A stretch of 64,000 nt of DNA. Source: Eutreptiella sp. 'Long Island Sound 2002'. Taxonomy: Eukaryota > Euglenozoa > Euglenophyceae > Eutreptiales > Eutreptiaceae. The translations under genes were made by a program, and so were the position numbers. How positions within the stretch are numbered: position 1 is the stretch's first letter; the number at the start of each line of letters is the position of its first letter. A model generated the notes under the pieces. It worked only from the letters and a program-made list of their open reading frames with translations. It was not told the DNA's origin and ran no database searches. The stretch spans positions 36,593,330 to 36,657,329 of the forward strand of contig OZ038392.1 of assembly GCA_964036045.1 (NCBI GenBank), given 5' to 3'. Shown piece by piece: positions 32,010 to 42,299 of this stretch.

Positions 32010-32106
32010 TGTACGACACCTTGTACGACACTGTACGACGCGTCGTACATCCCCGACGCGCCGGGCCCCGACGCCTTGTACGACGCCCCGACGCGTCGTA
32101 CAGTGC
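32010..32106. repeat. Palindromic CGACGCGTCG block (right)
   Basis: GTACGACACCTTGTACGACA, TGTACGACGCGTCGTACA (32,032-32,049, a perfect palindrome) and GACGCGCCGGGCCCCGACGC repeat the words of 30,840-31,010. Confidence 0.85.
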
Positions 32107-32205
32107 ATTTCCGACAGCACTCTGTTCTTCGCATGCGCACACGCACACACGCACACACGCACGCACGCACACGCACAGGGTCAGGGTCCATGTGCCGCTT
32201 CACAG

Positions 32206-32425
32206 GAGTCTTGCATGCCAAGAGGTGGAGGATGCGCAGCGCGAGTCCCTCAGGGCGAACGAAGTGTACGAGTGGCACACGCTGACCGCAATAGAAGCGG
32301 AGGAGCGGCGCTTTTGTGCGGACCCCTGGGGCCAGGCGTTGCAGGCCCTCGAGATGCAGGAGGCGGACGCGCGCTCCGGCACGCGTGTCCGCGAGGACGA
32401 GGGACGGGGGACGCTCGCGGAGGAG
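32206..32425 (+). CDS. Model B, exon 5: coiled-coil segment
   Basis: After GTGCCGCTTCACAG one base completes the Arg codon from exon 4. The frame then reads SLACQEVEDAQRESLRANEV, YEWHTLTAIEAEERRFCADP, WGQALQALEMQEADARSG and TRVREDEGRGTLAEE. It is a highly charged helix with Glu and Arg. The chosen donor GAGGTGTCC leaves phase 0, which fits the exon at 35,040. If no splice occurs there, the frame ends HLGREL at TGA 32,459-32,461, and this would be the last exon. I prefer the splice because the next two exons continue the helix in phase 0. Confidence 0.62.
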
Positions 32426-33300
32426 GTGTCCGCATGTGTGCATTTGGGACGGGAGCTGTGATCCGTCTGTGGCCCAGTGCTGCAGCATAAGTGAGGCGCG
32501 CCGGGGGGGGGGGGGGGAGGGAGGCAGGGGGGGTCGTTCGGGCGCAGGGCTGTCCCTAAGAAGCCAGATTTTTGGTTTTTGCAAAGAGCAGCCCTTAAGG
32601 ACAGTCCCCAAGGACCACCAACCGCCAACCGCCACCAACCGCCAACCGGCAACCGCTGCCAACCGCTGCCAACCGCCAACCGTCAACTGCCAACCTTTGA
32701 AGTAGAGAAGGTCCCATGACCAGAAAGCAGAGACCGTCCCCGTGAGGTTCGTTTCTGTTGGCATTACGAAGGTCTTCCCCCCCCCCCCCCCTTTAAGGAC
32801 AGCCCTGTTCGGGCGCATGGGGCACACGTGCGACAGGGGTCTGTCCTGAAGGAACGTGTCTTTTTTTTTGTCTTCTTGTTTTTCCATCAGCGGTCGGTTG
32901 TGAGGCGTGAAGTGGGCATGTGCACAGCGTCGGGTACCAAAGATGCTCCGAAAAGTTTTTCGCAGTACTACTTCCTTCCAAATGTAGTTTGTGGGAACTG
33001 CCAGTGCCGAACGACCAATGGTCAGGCACATCCTACCCCCTCATAATCCGCGATTCCCAAACTCGGAGTTGTGTAGTTGTGCAGACGGCGTCAACGCCCC
33101 ATTTTTCTGCGTTTGGAGACATGTGATGGAGGAAGCGGCACGTCGGTGCCACATCAGGAAAACGTGTCGTGAATTCCCTGCACTTGGCGGTTATGACGGG
33201 GCAACGGACGCCGATGTGAAATCCTTGTGCCAGCCGTCCTTGTAGCACGCTACAGGGAGGTATAGATGTATGTACTCCAGTAGTGGAGGGTGATTGGCAT

Positions 33301-33377
33301 GCAGGGGGGTTCGAACCTAGAGCGCTCATCCAAGGCAGTCCTGTGGTTGATGTGGCTAACCACTGAGCTACCTGCTC
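33301..33377 (-). other. tRNA-like sequence (SINE head)
   Basis: On the minus strand GCAGGTAGCTCAGTGGTTAG is a perfect A-box context and AGGTTCGAACCC a perfect B box. GCAGG at the start pairs with CCTGC at the end. The distance between boxes is about 10 bases longer than in a standard tRNA, so it is either an intron-bearing or long-variable-arm tRNA, or more likely a SINE head. Confidence 0.55.
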
Positions 33378-33454
33378 CAGTGACATTGCAGGGTGGCCCC
33401 TCCGCGTTCCAAAACGGCCCCTCTCGGGACCTCCTCTGCGTGTCACTCAGTGGG

Positions 33455-33515
33455 CTAGGCTGGAAATCGAATCCGTGGCAAGACTTGAGTTCATATGCCT
33501 CTGACCACTGGGGAA
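33455..33515 (-). other. Second tRNA-like sequence
   Basis: The minus strand has CCAGTGGTCAGAGGC and GGATTCGATTTCC, A- and B-box-like, about 30 bases apart and in the same orientation as 33,301-33,377. Folding is poor. It may be another SINE head. Confidence 0.35.
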
Positions 33516-34194
33516 GTCGGGTTTTCGCTTGCAGGGGGGGGGGGGTCGATAGAGCCCTGAAAATTGGGGGTTACAGGAAAAGGGACTTTACTGGGCCCCC
33601 TCGGCGCGCTGATTCCAAAAATCCCAAGTACGACAAAAAAAAAACATTTTTTGCCATATTTTAGGTGCGGGTCACCTCCGGGCCCCAGGAGTCAGTCTCG
33701 GTAGGATTTTGGGGGGCCCGTAAATTGAGCCTTTTTTGGGGGAGGAGGGGTTCCAGCCAAAGGGCTGTATCGACCCCCCCCAACAATGCAAAACGAAAGC
33801 CCGCCCACCCCTGAAGTACGGGAGTGCCCCCCCTTGCAGTCAGTGGTCGACTGCCGGCAGCGGGTAGTAGGCCGGTGACCACTGGCCTTGAGGGCCAAAC
33901 CCACCTCAGCAGTGTCTTCAGGGCACGTACCCTGCCCCAAACAAACGGGGACTACAAAATGCTTGAATTCCCCGACCCGATCTCCAGATCTTGACACCCG
34001 CCCAGCACAAACCCCCGATGGCGAGGGTATTGTCTCTCATGCTCCGGGCCGCTGTGCTACTGCTGCACGTGCAGACCTGTACAGTGCCCTGCTGTTGCCT
34101 CCCTTAATGCTGAGGAACAGTGCAAGTGCCCAAGCACCCATTAGTCACTTGGTGGTCCAGGGCAGGGGTGTATTAGCACGGCTGACAACCATAG

Positions 34195-34440
34195 GAAGAG
34201 GGGGGGGTTTGGCACAAGGCCTCGGTCTCAGGTTGTTTGCCTTTGGCGGCGCCTATTGGCCTCTCGCCACTGCCAAGGGGGGGGGGGGCGTACCCCCCTC
34301 CTGGAACCCCCCCCCCTGGACCTAAATTTTTTTCACAAAAAAAAGAACTTTACAAAAGGAAATATTGATTTGGGCATTTTTCGGTTCACAAACATTTGGG
34401 TTCCAGACCCCCTCCCCCCCTCCCTCCTCTCTTCTTGGAT
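34195..34440 (+). repeat. GGTCCCAGACC repeat family, copy 1
   Basis: The order is GGCTGACAACCATAGG, a poly-G/C run, AAATTTTTTTCAC, GGTTCACAAACATTTGGG, CCAGACCCCCTCCCCCCC and CTCCTCTCTTCTTG. The same order occurs at 46,670-46,845 and 57,586-57,745. The core TTTGGTTCACAAATTTTCGGG is also related, on the other strand, to the hAT-like MITEs at 41.0, 53.4 and 55.4 kb. Confidence 0.65.
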
Positions 34441-35039
34441 CTGCATCTTGGACAGGTAGCGATTTGGAATAGGCAATGGGCCTCACATTCAGAGACCTCC
34501 TTTGCAACGGGTGGCAGAGATGGATACCGTCGCTCCTGATGAAGATGTTTCAGCCATCCCCCTCCCCCTCCTCCCCTGAGGAATCCCGCCTCAGCCAACC
34601 CAACGACCCAGGCCTCATCCCCCCCCCTCTATCCCCCGGAGGACCCTGCGGGGGCCATGATAGTGCCCCTCGGCCGAGACCTTTGGGCGACCTCTTCCCC
34701 CCTTTTGGGGACCCCCAGACGGCAGACGGCAGGCCGAGATGGCAGGGGCTATGTGGCCACTTTGACCCCCCCCCCCCCACACCCACCACACTGTTGCTGT
34801 ACAATGGGGGATTATAAAACACATGCTGACCCTGGCCCGTACCCCCCCCCCCCTTGGGTCACAATGCTGAGGCATCCACTGTCAGGACGGGTGGATGCCA
34901 TGGGGTAACGCCCCCCCTTGGGCCCTCCGGGCCCCAAGATAGTGGGGACCTGTCGGGTGTAGACCGACTCAGCCCTGCTTCAGCCCTGTCCCCGCCCTCA
35001 TCACGGGGCCGCCACCCACACTGTCTCGCATCGCTGCAG

Positions 35040-35108
35040 CATCAAAGGACAAGGACCGCCCTGGAGCTGTCACTGGCCACTGCGAAGGGAAACTACGAGC
35101 GGATGCAG
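35040..35108 (+). CDS. Model B, exon 6: short helical exon
   Basis: Sixty-nine bases after CTCGCATCGCTGCAG read HQRTRTALELSLATAKGNYE and RMQ, ending before GTGTGC. Entry and exit are phase 0 and fit exon 5 (32,425) and exon 7 (37,101). The joined sequence LAEE-HQRTRTALEL and NYERMQ-IQQLMAIEEE is a continuous charged helix, which is the main support for the model. Confidence 0.6.
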
Positions 35109-37100
35109 GTGTGCCTGTGCGCTGCTCACGGGGGCATTTTCTGTGCCCTGTAGAACCCCTGGCACAACCTCCGTCACGGCGGTTGTCACGCCGATCGTAT
35201 GCATGTACGCCCCCTGAGAGCACGATGCTCCCGGAGGCGGCGCGCGCGACCCCCCGCCGTGAGGTTGGCATTTCCTGCACCGCCCCAACGCCATCACCCC
35301 CGGATCTCACTCATGCGCGCAACGATACGCGGCTGCCCACTGCAGTGGCCCACACCCCCAATCAGCGTGCCCCCCGCCTCTCAGAGGACGCCGGCGGATG
35401 CGGAACCAACAGCAATGGGCAGCCCTCTGACTGCAGTTGGGGCCCATCCAACGGCTTCAAGATTCGACTGATGGCCGTTTGCAGTGGGAACGTGTTGGTT
35501 CAGGACCCAAAGGGGGGGGGGGGGGGGGGTGGTCCGGCCAGGGTCAGCATGTGCGTGTTTTGATTATCCCCCAATGTAAAGCAGCCGTGTGGTGTGTGTG
35601 GGGGGGGGGGGGGGGGGGCAAAGTGGCCACATAACCCCCGCCATCTGGGCCTGCTGTCTCGGGGTCCCCACGTGGGGGGAACAGGTTGCCTGGAGGGCCC
35701 TTCAGGGGGGGGGGGGGGGCTGGGGGGACGGTGGTTTGTGGCTGTGATTCACCCGCGTTGCCCTTCGTTTTCTGGGATGAAGGGATGCCGTGCGCCCTCC
35801 GGACACGCACTCCGCCCGCCATTCAATGCCGGGGCGATGCGTTGGGATCGTGGGATGGGGTCTGTCAAATGGGATCGCGCAGTCGAACTCATTGCAAAGT
35901 TGCGACGTGTGCAGGAGCCTCAGGGCCTACCGCAGAGGCACATCACCAAATGACCTGCCGCCCACCTTCACTTTTTTTGAGCGAAGTTCTGCTCACGGGA
36001 TCAGGACCGTCCTCGACGCAAAAAGGGCTTTGCACTTTCACACACCATCGCAGCCGCAATCATTGGACGGCCCGGCCCAATCAACAGTCGTGGGTCGCCC
36101 GCCGGTCAGCGACGGCAATGGACTGGGGGCATTTGACCGACAGGCAGTTGGCGGTTGCACAAATCCCTCGCGGTAGCTGCGTGCCACCCCCGTTGGCCCT
36201 ACCCCCCGGGACCGAGCACACACTGGGCAATGCCAACCCCAACCCCCCCACCCCCACCCCAACCCCCACCCACCCACACCCCGTCCCCCTCTTCTTCTAT
36301 CTTCTTATGCTTGGGCCACTGACGAGCGGCTGAGGCAAGACCAAAGGATGGGCACGCACAATTGGCAAGAGTCAAGGCCAGGGCACGGGGTAAAGGGGGG
36401 AGGGTCAAGAACGATTGCAAAGAGATGCTCTTCAGGACAAACACCGGAGCTGCATTGTTGCTCTCCCCGCGGGATGTGGGATGTGTGGCATTGAATGGGT
36501 TGGACGTGATGGGAAGTCGGGGCGGGGCTGAAATTGAATTGGTGGGGCCTGATACAAAATGTGTGGGATTTGGGACCTTTTTCGTTTTGGATCAGCACGA
36601 CCAAAATGGGGCGTTCCCAAGTTTTCGCCGGTGGGCCCGAAGTTCCAAATATGGCTAGCATTTGCCTCGAACGGGTAGGGCTTGATATAAAATGAGTTCA
36701 ACGTCATACAAAATGGCTGGGCGTTGATGCAAAGATGGGTGGGGGGTTCACATGAAACGGGTGCGATGTAGTTTCCGCCCACAATCTTCCGTCAGACCAA
36801 CACTCCACTCATACCCGCTGCAAAGCGAGCACCCACATGGCGTACCACAGAGCGCCAACACTGCGTAGGGTTTCCCCCCCACCCGAGCCATTTGAACGTG
36901 GTCGGCTGCCTTAGCGGGTCCAGCCCCCCCCCCCCCCCCTGCGTACACCCGGAAGTACCATCGGCACACGTGCACGGCGTTCACGGCAACCCGCCCACCC
37001 ACACTGCACCCCCATCTCCGCTGTTTTGAGCCACAAAGTGCAAGGGTAGTCGGGTCTGGACAGTGGCGACCGGACCTGTGCTGCTTGTCCTCTGTCACAG
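35109..37100 (+). other. Putative intron, G runs, no firm exon
   Basis: Poly-G runs occur at 35,513-35,530, 35,600-35,617 and 35,707-35,719, and C-rich CCCCAACCCCC repeats at 36,235-36,285. Two open stretches (35,140-35,475 and 35,840-35,953, the latter with WDRAVELIAKLRRVQEPQG) look protein-like but lack good acceptors. Confidence 0.45.
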
Positions 37101-37289
37101 ATTCAGCAGCTGATGGCTATTGAAGAAGAGGGGCGCCGCAGCATCAAAGGGGACTTGGATCTGGCGATGTTCCAAATGGGTCTTTACTTTGAGACCCGGG
37201 GCAAGGCCCTCATCACCCGCCTCTTGGACCGGCTGCAGAAGGCGCTGAAGAGACTACCGCAGCTGGAGACTGATGAGCGCGCTCTACTG
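37101..37289 (+). CDS. Model B, exon 7: helical segment
   Basis: After TCCTCTGTCACAG the frame (phase 0) reads IQQLMAIEEEGRRSIKGDLD, LAMFQMGLYFETRGKALITR, LLDRLQKALKRLPQLETDE and RALL. This is an amphipathic helical region with Leu/Ile spacing. The donor GTCCCT at 37,290 is weak. The frame can also be read through to 37,535 without a stop, so the end is uncertain: exit at 37,289 or 37,322 (both phase 0) or no splice at all. Confidence 0.62.
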
Positions 37290-37430
37290 GTCCCTGCCAA
37301 CGTCCCATGGAGCGTGCGAAGCGTTTTGTACGCCTGCGCGCGTGTGCGCAGACGTGTTTGTGCCTCGCAGTGTTTCGTTTCGGTGGAGGGACTCGGGGGT
37401 GGCGTGCTCAAGCCCGATGGCCCGCTGCAG

Positions 37431-37530
37431 GTCAAGGAGGAGGCAGACGGTGCTGAAGAGCAACAGATTTACTACGAGAAGATTCAGAAGCTGGCAAAGG
37501 CCCCACGAAATCAGAATTGGGAAAGAGATT
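37431..37530 (+). CDS. Model B, candidate exon 8
   Basis: After GGCCCGCTGCAG (phase 0) the frame reads VKEEADGAEEQQIYYEKIQK and LAKAPRNQNWERD, ending with one base before GTATGT. It is charged and helical like its neighbours. The stretch 37,290-37,430 is low in helical features and contains Cys/Val/Gly, which suits a short intron, but read-through keeps the frame as well. Confidence 0.5.
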
Positions 37531-37555
37531 GTATGTGGGCTGTGTGAAGGGACAG

Positions 37556-37783
37556 GCTGTGTGGAGGTCCAGCATGCGAGTCCTCTGCGCCTTGGTACGT
37601 GCCAGACTGCGGGTACACTTGAGCGCCCTGCCTTGACCCACGAGGAAGCCCCGCCGCGCTCGTCAAGAGCACCATCGTCAACGTCCTCAAGGTCCCCTAC
37701 CCGCAGCGCCCTCAACGAAACGCTGCGTGATTTCACGAAGGCCTTCTCAGCTGAGATCGACAAGGCCTTTGCAAATCCCAAGC
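37556..37783 (+). CDS. Model B, candidate exon 9
   Basis: Read from the acceptor GAAGGGACAG (37,555) the frame gives CVEVQHASPLRLG, LERPALTHEEAPPRSSRAPS, STSSRSPTRSALNETLRDFT and KAFSAEIDKAFANPK. The last 60 residues are convincing: a Ser/Arg-rich linker followed by a short helix. It leaves one base (phase 1) before GTGGGG and fits the entry at 39,523. The start is doubtful because the implied intron before it is only 25 bases; an acceptor at 37,605, 37,623 or 37,644 would also keep this frame but needs a phase 0 partner. Confidence 0.5.
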
Positions 37784-39522
37784 GTGGGGTTGCGAGGGGG
37801 GGGGGGGGGCAGATTCGGAGCAACAATCCGGGGGGGCAACATTGAGGGCACAAACTGCAACTGGGTCAGGAGTGGTGGGGGCCTCCTGTCCAATACTGTG
37901 CGAGGTCCTCCATTTGGGCGAGCCCGCAAACAGTGTGGTCGAGGGCTCATTTCGTGTCATGAAGGGACTCCTGACCCTGAATGGCGTGCCGTGCACCATG
38001 ACACAGAGATTTGAGCATCCCAAGAATTTGCTTGTCCTGGTCAACGTGGCAACAACAACCGTTTTGGGCCTTCTCCCTTCAGTTCGGGCTCTACTCCAGT
38101 CATCTTTTGCACTGACATGTGGCCTCCCCAAATCCATAGTTCGAGCACCGGACTCACCGGTGGCAGCCCAGTGCAGGGGCGCAGAGTGCTCTCAAATCTG
38201 TGCAATTTTGAGGGCAAAGGGGGGTCATTTTCGTCCAAAAAAGCCGTAACACCCGTTCAAATGCCCAAGCCAAGGAAAATGGATGTATCTGCCGTGACCG
38301 GCTGTTAAAGAGCCTTTTGATGGCCCCCAAACTCCACTGAATGTCCAAGAACCCCCCCCCCCCAAAAAGGCCCCCAAATTGCCCAGACTTTATGAGATTT
38401 GGCTACAAGGAGCCCCAACCCAAGAATGGGCTGTATGTCGGGTTGCGTGGCTCAAACATCAGATCTGATGGTACTTCGTCAACGCGCAAGCCCCCCACTT
38501 TTGTGGTTTCCACTCCGGAGAATTGCCCAACCCAGTACCAGCGCATGCGAGGGCTTGCGAGGGCAGCGCGCAGCCAACATGACATCCCCCAAAGTCGTTG
38601 TTTGACCATTGCGATGCCCAAACGAGTCCAATTCGCCCGTGCCGGGCCGGTTTGTCTGTCCAAAAAGCCCCCAAAAGCCTTGCAAATGTGCCGTTTTGAG
38701 ACCAAAACAGGGCAAAAGGGGGTCAAAACGTGTGTTTCCAAAGTGATCGCAGACCCTTGGGGGATGCCCAAACAACTGCTTTGGGGCTGTTTTGAGTCCG
38801 CACTAACCCGGTTTGGCCTAAGGTCCCAAAATAGGCCATTTTGGAACCAAAAACTGGGTCGAAAAAGGGGGTCAGGCGCATTTTTTCCCACAAGGGCACC
38901 GAGACCGCTTGGGGTGCTTAGGTAATTGTGTTTCGCCCATTCGCAGCCCGCTTTTGCCCGTTAACCCGTTGGCCCATGCATTGACACATTCACGGCGCTG
39001 CATGGGATTGGGAGTAGGGTGTCGATCAGAGGATTTCTATACACAGAAGTGGGGAGTGTGGAGTGGGTGCCACAGGGGCAAGTATGCTGTAGTCATAAGC
39101 AGTGGGGCTAACATTCTGCTCTGACCCACAAAACGGCACAAGCAACCGCAAACAACAAACAACAACAGCAGGTCATACAGAAGACATGGCACTGGACAGC
39201 GGTTGTACTGCACGGTAACAAGCAGCTTTTATGGGAACCTCCCCTTGACACATCCTCCCCCTGCAAAAGCGGAACCCTGCACGGAGGCTGGTCAGGACCC
39301 GGGGGGGGGGGGGGTGGAAAAAATTTGCGCCTGGAAAAATTTTTCGTACCCCTCCCCCCACCCTCCGGGGGTTGCCTGCGAAAAATAAAGCTGTATGCCG
39401 GTCCGCCCGCCCCCTGGTCAGCAGTGCACGCAAGTTGTGTACCCGAAGTGCCTCCCAACAGCCCCGTACCCCATGTGCTGCAGTACCCATTGCATCCCCC
39501 ACTCCACTGCCCCACTGCACAG
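37784..39522 (+). other. Putative intron with inverted array-unit copy
   Basis: Holds poly-G (37,797-37,809), C-rich tracts (38,353-38,362), an inverted relative of the left-hand array (38,395-38,930) and a G-run/ATTTTTCGTACC segment at 39,299-39,365. No exon is supported. Confidence 0.5.
38395..38930 (-). repeat. Inverted diverged copy of the 1-6.8 kb array unit
   Basis: CAACCCAAGAATGGGCTGTA, GTGGCTCAAACATCAGATCT, AAGCCCCCCACTTTTGTGGT and TTTCCACTCCGGAGAATTGCC align, in reverse complement, with the array block GGCAATTCTAAGGGGTGGAAA through TATTCTTGGTTTGTGG. The following GCCCAAACGAGTCC, CCGTTTTGAGACC and GGTCCCAAAATAGGCC belong to its other half. It is a dispersed copy inside a gene model. 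Confidence 0.65.
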
Positions 39523-39805
39523 CCATGAACACAACCCTGAGCCGCTACGGCTCCGGCAGCAGCGTGCTGTTCTCCCCCACCGCCAAGTCCTCGCGGCCTC
39601 AGTCCGCGGCCACCGCCTCCCCGTATGCCCAGGGGTGCCCGTCCCCGGGCCTGGGCCACGCCCAGGGCCCGCCGGCGGTGCCGTCTCCGCCTCCGCAGAA
39701 CCGCCGCCCCTTGACCGCCTCGCCCTCCAGGGGCCCCTCCCCGCAGGCCAGCGCCACACACAAACCGCCGGCGCTGAAGCGGCCGTCCTCCGCGTATTTC
39801 AACAG
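39523..39805 (+). CDS. Model B, exon 10: Ser/Pro-rich segment
   Basis: The exon follows CCCACTGCACAG with two bases that complete a codon from phase 1, then MNTTLSRYGSGSSVLFSPTA, KSSRPQSAATASPYAQG, PPPQNRRPLTASPSRGPS and PALKRPSSAYFN. It ends AACAG before GTCCGC in phase 2. It contains RPQSA, RPLTA and RPSSA. The ATG at 39,525 could alternatively be a true start, which would make this a first exon. It is low-complexity, rich in Ser, Pro and Ala, with third positions mostly G or C. Confidence 0.65.
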
Positions 39806-41048
39806 GTCCGCTGTGAGCCTTTGCCCCTCTCCACCACCGGGGGAATCATTTGAGGAGGGGGGTTTGGAGGGCCAAATTTTAGGGGGGGGGGTACTACGCT
39901 TTAGAAACGAAGGAAATTTTTTGGTATAAGGTCCCTTGCTGTTGTTTCCCAGTGGATGGTTGCTGACATTTCTTGATGGGTTGTTGACTTGATGCACATC
40001 GCATCCTTCAAATTCAAGGAATTATTTGGGAGGCCGGAGGTATACTAGAATTCAGGTTATTGTTGTGTGGTGTCCGTCCCCCCCCCCCGGGGGTGGGGAG
40101 GAACCGTCATTTGGTATCAGCCCCCCCCCCCCCCCCGGACGGGGGGGAACCGTCGTCCCTGGGTGGGGGATGGACATGGGGGGACGGGGCACATGGTTTC
40201 AATGGCAAGTAGTATTTTACACTCGACATAATGGATGGTGAGGCAGTCCGCAGGCATTTTAGGTAACAGAGCCCAGGCCTTCCAAATTTGTCCACATCAA
40301 TTTTGTCCCCATCTAAATTATTCCTCCGGTGGTAGGCCTTTGAATGAGCGTGCTCTTGCGGGGAAGGAGCAGTGCAATAGGGCTGTCCTCAGGCAGTGTG
40401 CTGGATGGACGACAATAAGTGAGTAAACGGTGCCCCATCCAAAGCTCCACGTGCATGCCCTGTACATGTGAGGGCTGTATTTATTATTTAATACTTATAA
40501 TTGTTTATTTCATTTTTTTGGCGAGAAAAATGTGACGACCCGCCTTGGCAGCTGGAAATGACTGCCAGCATTTCATCTTCAGCCGCCGGCGGTGAGCAGT
40601 TGAAGGATGTCTGCTGCCAGTCAACCAGCAGGTGGCATGCCATGTCTGCCACATCTGAAGCTCCATAATTAGAAAGCACGTCAATAGCACATGAACACAC
40701 AACCCGGACTATGCCCATGGACACAATGTGCACCCACAAACATTGACTTCCACGGTCTGGGGGTGACTGAGTGGGAACCCTCTGCCGGCGCCAGGCAGTG
40801 GATGCCAGTAGCAGCGGCTTGCAGGTGTGATCAGGGGAGTATACATTCCCCCGTGACCCACAACACTGCGTCCCAGCCCTCTCCCCCTCGGGGGCACAGT
40901 CCCCAGTGGACCCAGGGGGCACACTCCGCTTGACCATCAAACAGGTCATGCAAAGGCATGGCACTGAACACCGGTCGTGTGACACGGTGACCGGACCCCA
41001 CCGACCCTCCCTTCCCCTCAGTGGCTCAGCAATGGCCTGTGGTGGGCC

Positions 41049-41291
41049 CAGGCCATTGCTTAGTGAGCCAAATACACCCCCCCTCCGGGGGGATGGAGGG
41101 TCGGGGGGGTCAGAGGCTAAAAGGTTTCTGTATCTAAAATCGGCCTCAAAATTTCTGGCTCCTTTAATAAATTTCATTTTTTGCCGGAGGAGAATTTTTC
41201 TGATGTGGGCAGGTGGGTCGGCCGGGGCTGGCCAGGGCCCCGAACAACCCCCCCCCCCCCCCCCCGTGGGGGTCAAGTAAGTAATGGCCTG
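41049..41291. mobile_element. hAT-like MITE, copy 1 (243 bp)
   Basis: Termini CAGGCCATTGCTTAGTG and, inverted, TAAGTAATGGCCTG. The 8-bp flanks GGTGGGCC and GGTTGGCC differ at one position. The interior has TCAGAGGCTAAAAGG, AAATCGGCCTCAAAATTTCTGG, AATAAATTTCATTTTTTGCC and a G/C run. It lies in the intron between exons 10 and 11. No coding capacity. Confidence 0.7.
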
Positions 41292-41403
41292 GGTTGGCCT
41301 CTCTCTTGCTCCGCAACAGAGGCCATCCAGCCGGCCTATGAAGCCCCTTTGGATAGGGACAACAGCCCAAAGCCCACACCGTGTGCGCACGCGTACGTGT
41401 CAG

Positions 41404-41797
41404 GAACTTAAGCCCGTCAGACCCCAAAGAGCTGACCCCATCTTCGCCCCTGGACGATGCTGCGCCAAAGGCCCATGACGATGTCGCTGCGTCGATGCCG
41501 GCCCTGGTGCCCAGGCCCACCTCCGCACGGCCCACGTCCGCAAGGTCTCCCCAGGCCCCCGCACGCCCGACCTCCAGCCCCGTGCTGCCAGAGAGCCCGG
41601 CCGTCCCGACCTCTGATGGACCACTGGGCCGCCCCACCGAAGAGCAGGGCCTCAGAGCCTCGGCAGACGGCCCCGCGGTGCTGCGCAGGTCTCACAGCCT
41701 GGCCCCCAGTCGTCAGCGTGCGGCCCTCCACCATCCGTCCACCCCGTGTCTGTTGCTTTCTCCCGTGCTCGACCCTCCCCTGTTCGCCTTCCGGAAG
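41404..41797 (+). CDS. Model B, exon 11: Ser/Pro/Ala-rich segment
   Basis: After CGTACGTGTCAG one base completes Arg (phase 2, fits 39,805). It reads NLSPSDPKELTPSSPLDDAA, PALVPRPTSARPTSARSPQA, PARPTSSPVLPESPAVP, GPAVLRRSHSLAPSRQ and LSPVLDPPLFAFRK, ending before GTAAAA in phase 0. RPTSA occurs twice and RPTSS once. The donor is good. The segment is predicted to be disordered. Confidence 0.68.
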
Positions 41798-42299
41798 GTA
41801 AAACGACCAGTCATGACCCAAGTGCCGCCTCCTCCAATTGATCGAAAACACAGTTTATCAGACAACAAAGTTTCGCGGTGATGGAGGTCTTGTGCAAACG
41901 CACCACCGCCGTGCAGCTGCCGAATGTCCGAAGGAGGTGAGCAACTCACTGAGGGCAGGACGAACTCGGTACTTGGGTCGTGACGTATCGTTTTACCCGA
42001 CGACCACGCGCTTCTCCGCAAGGGGGGGGGGGGGCGAGGGGGGGGGGGGGGGGCAGGCCCCCATTGCCTGCCCAAGGCGCAGCTTCCGGCCCCTGTGGAC
42101 CAGAGAGACCCATCGCCAGAGGGGCAAAGACGGGCCCTTGCCTCTGGGGGGCTCGGCCCAAGCCAGTGCTTGGTGCGGCGGTGGTCCGTCCCCGAAGGAG
42201 GCAGTCAAAGGCATTTTTCAGTGATTTTGGGAAGAATGGACCCCCAAAGGGGTGGGGGTGGGGCTTTCCTGTGGGCTGGGTTTGCTGAACTCCACGGAG

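Larger units (their letters stand above)
30256..32205 (+). other. 1.95-kb intron holding helically phased arrays
   Basis: The intron runs from GTGTGAAG to CGCTTCACAG. Its two flanking exons join in phase 2 and continue the same helical protein. Inside, in order, are about 580 bases of ordinary sequence, palindromic CGACGCGTCG blocks (30,840-31,010), a 13-unit 10-bp array (31,011-31,140), AT/GT/CA microsatellites (31,175-31,325), two copies of a 20-bp-phased module (31,329-31,412 and 31,497-31,580), a 29-unit 10-bp array in the opposite sense (31,711-32,000), and another palindromic block (32,010-32,106). Confidence 0.65.
32426..35039 (+). other. Putative intron with tRNA-like pieces and G/C runs
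   Basis: The stretch has a minisatellite of CAACCGCCAACCG units (32,615-32,695), poly-C at 32,777-32,792, two tRNA-like sequences on the minus strand, poly-G at 33,532-33,543, and a copy of the GGTCCCAGACC repeat (34,195-34,440). No coding frame is supported. Confidence 0.5.

Noticed and set aside
30558-33031. Long frames in all registers over 30.8-32.1 kb (Tyr/Arg/Thr repeats)
   Set aside because: A ten-base repeat without stops opens every frame. The peptides are the repeat translated, not proteins. The real coding part is 32,206-32,425.
35840-35953. Exon with WDRAVELIAKLRRVQEPQG ending at TGA
   Set aside because: Protein-like, but no convincing acceptor upstream and it would interrupt the phase-compatible join of 35,108 to 37,101.
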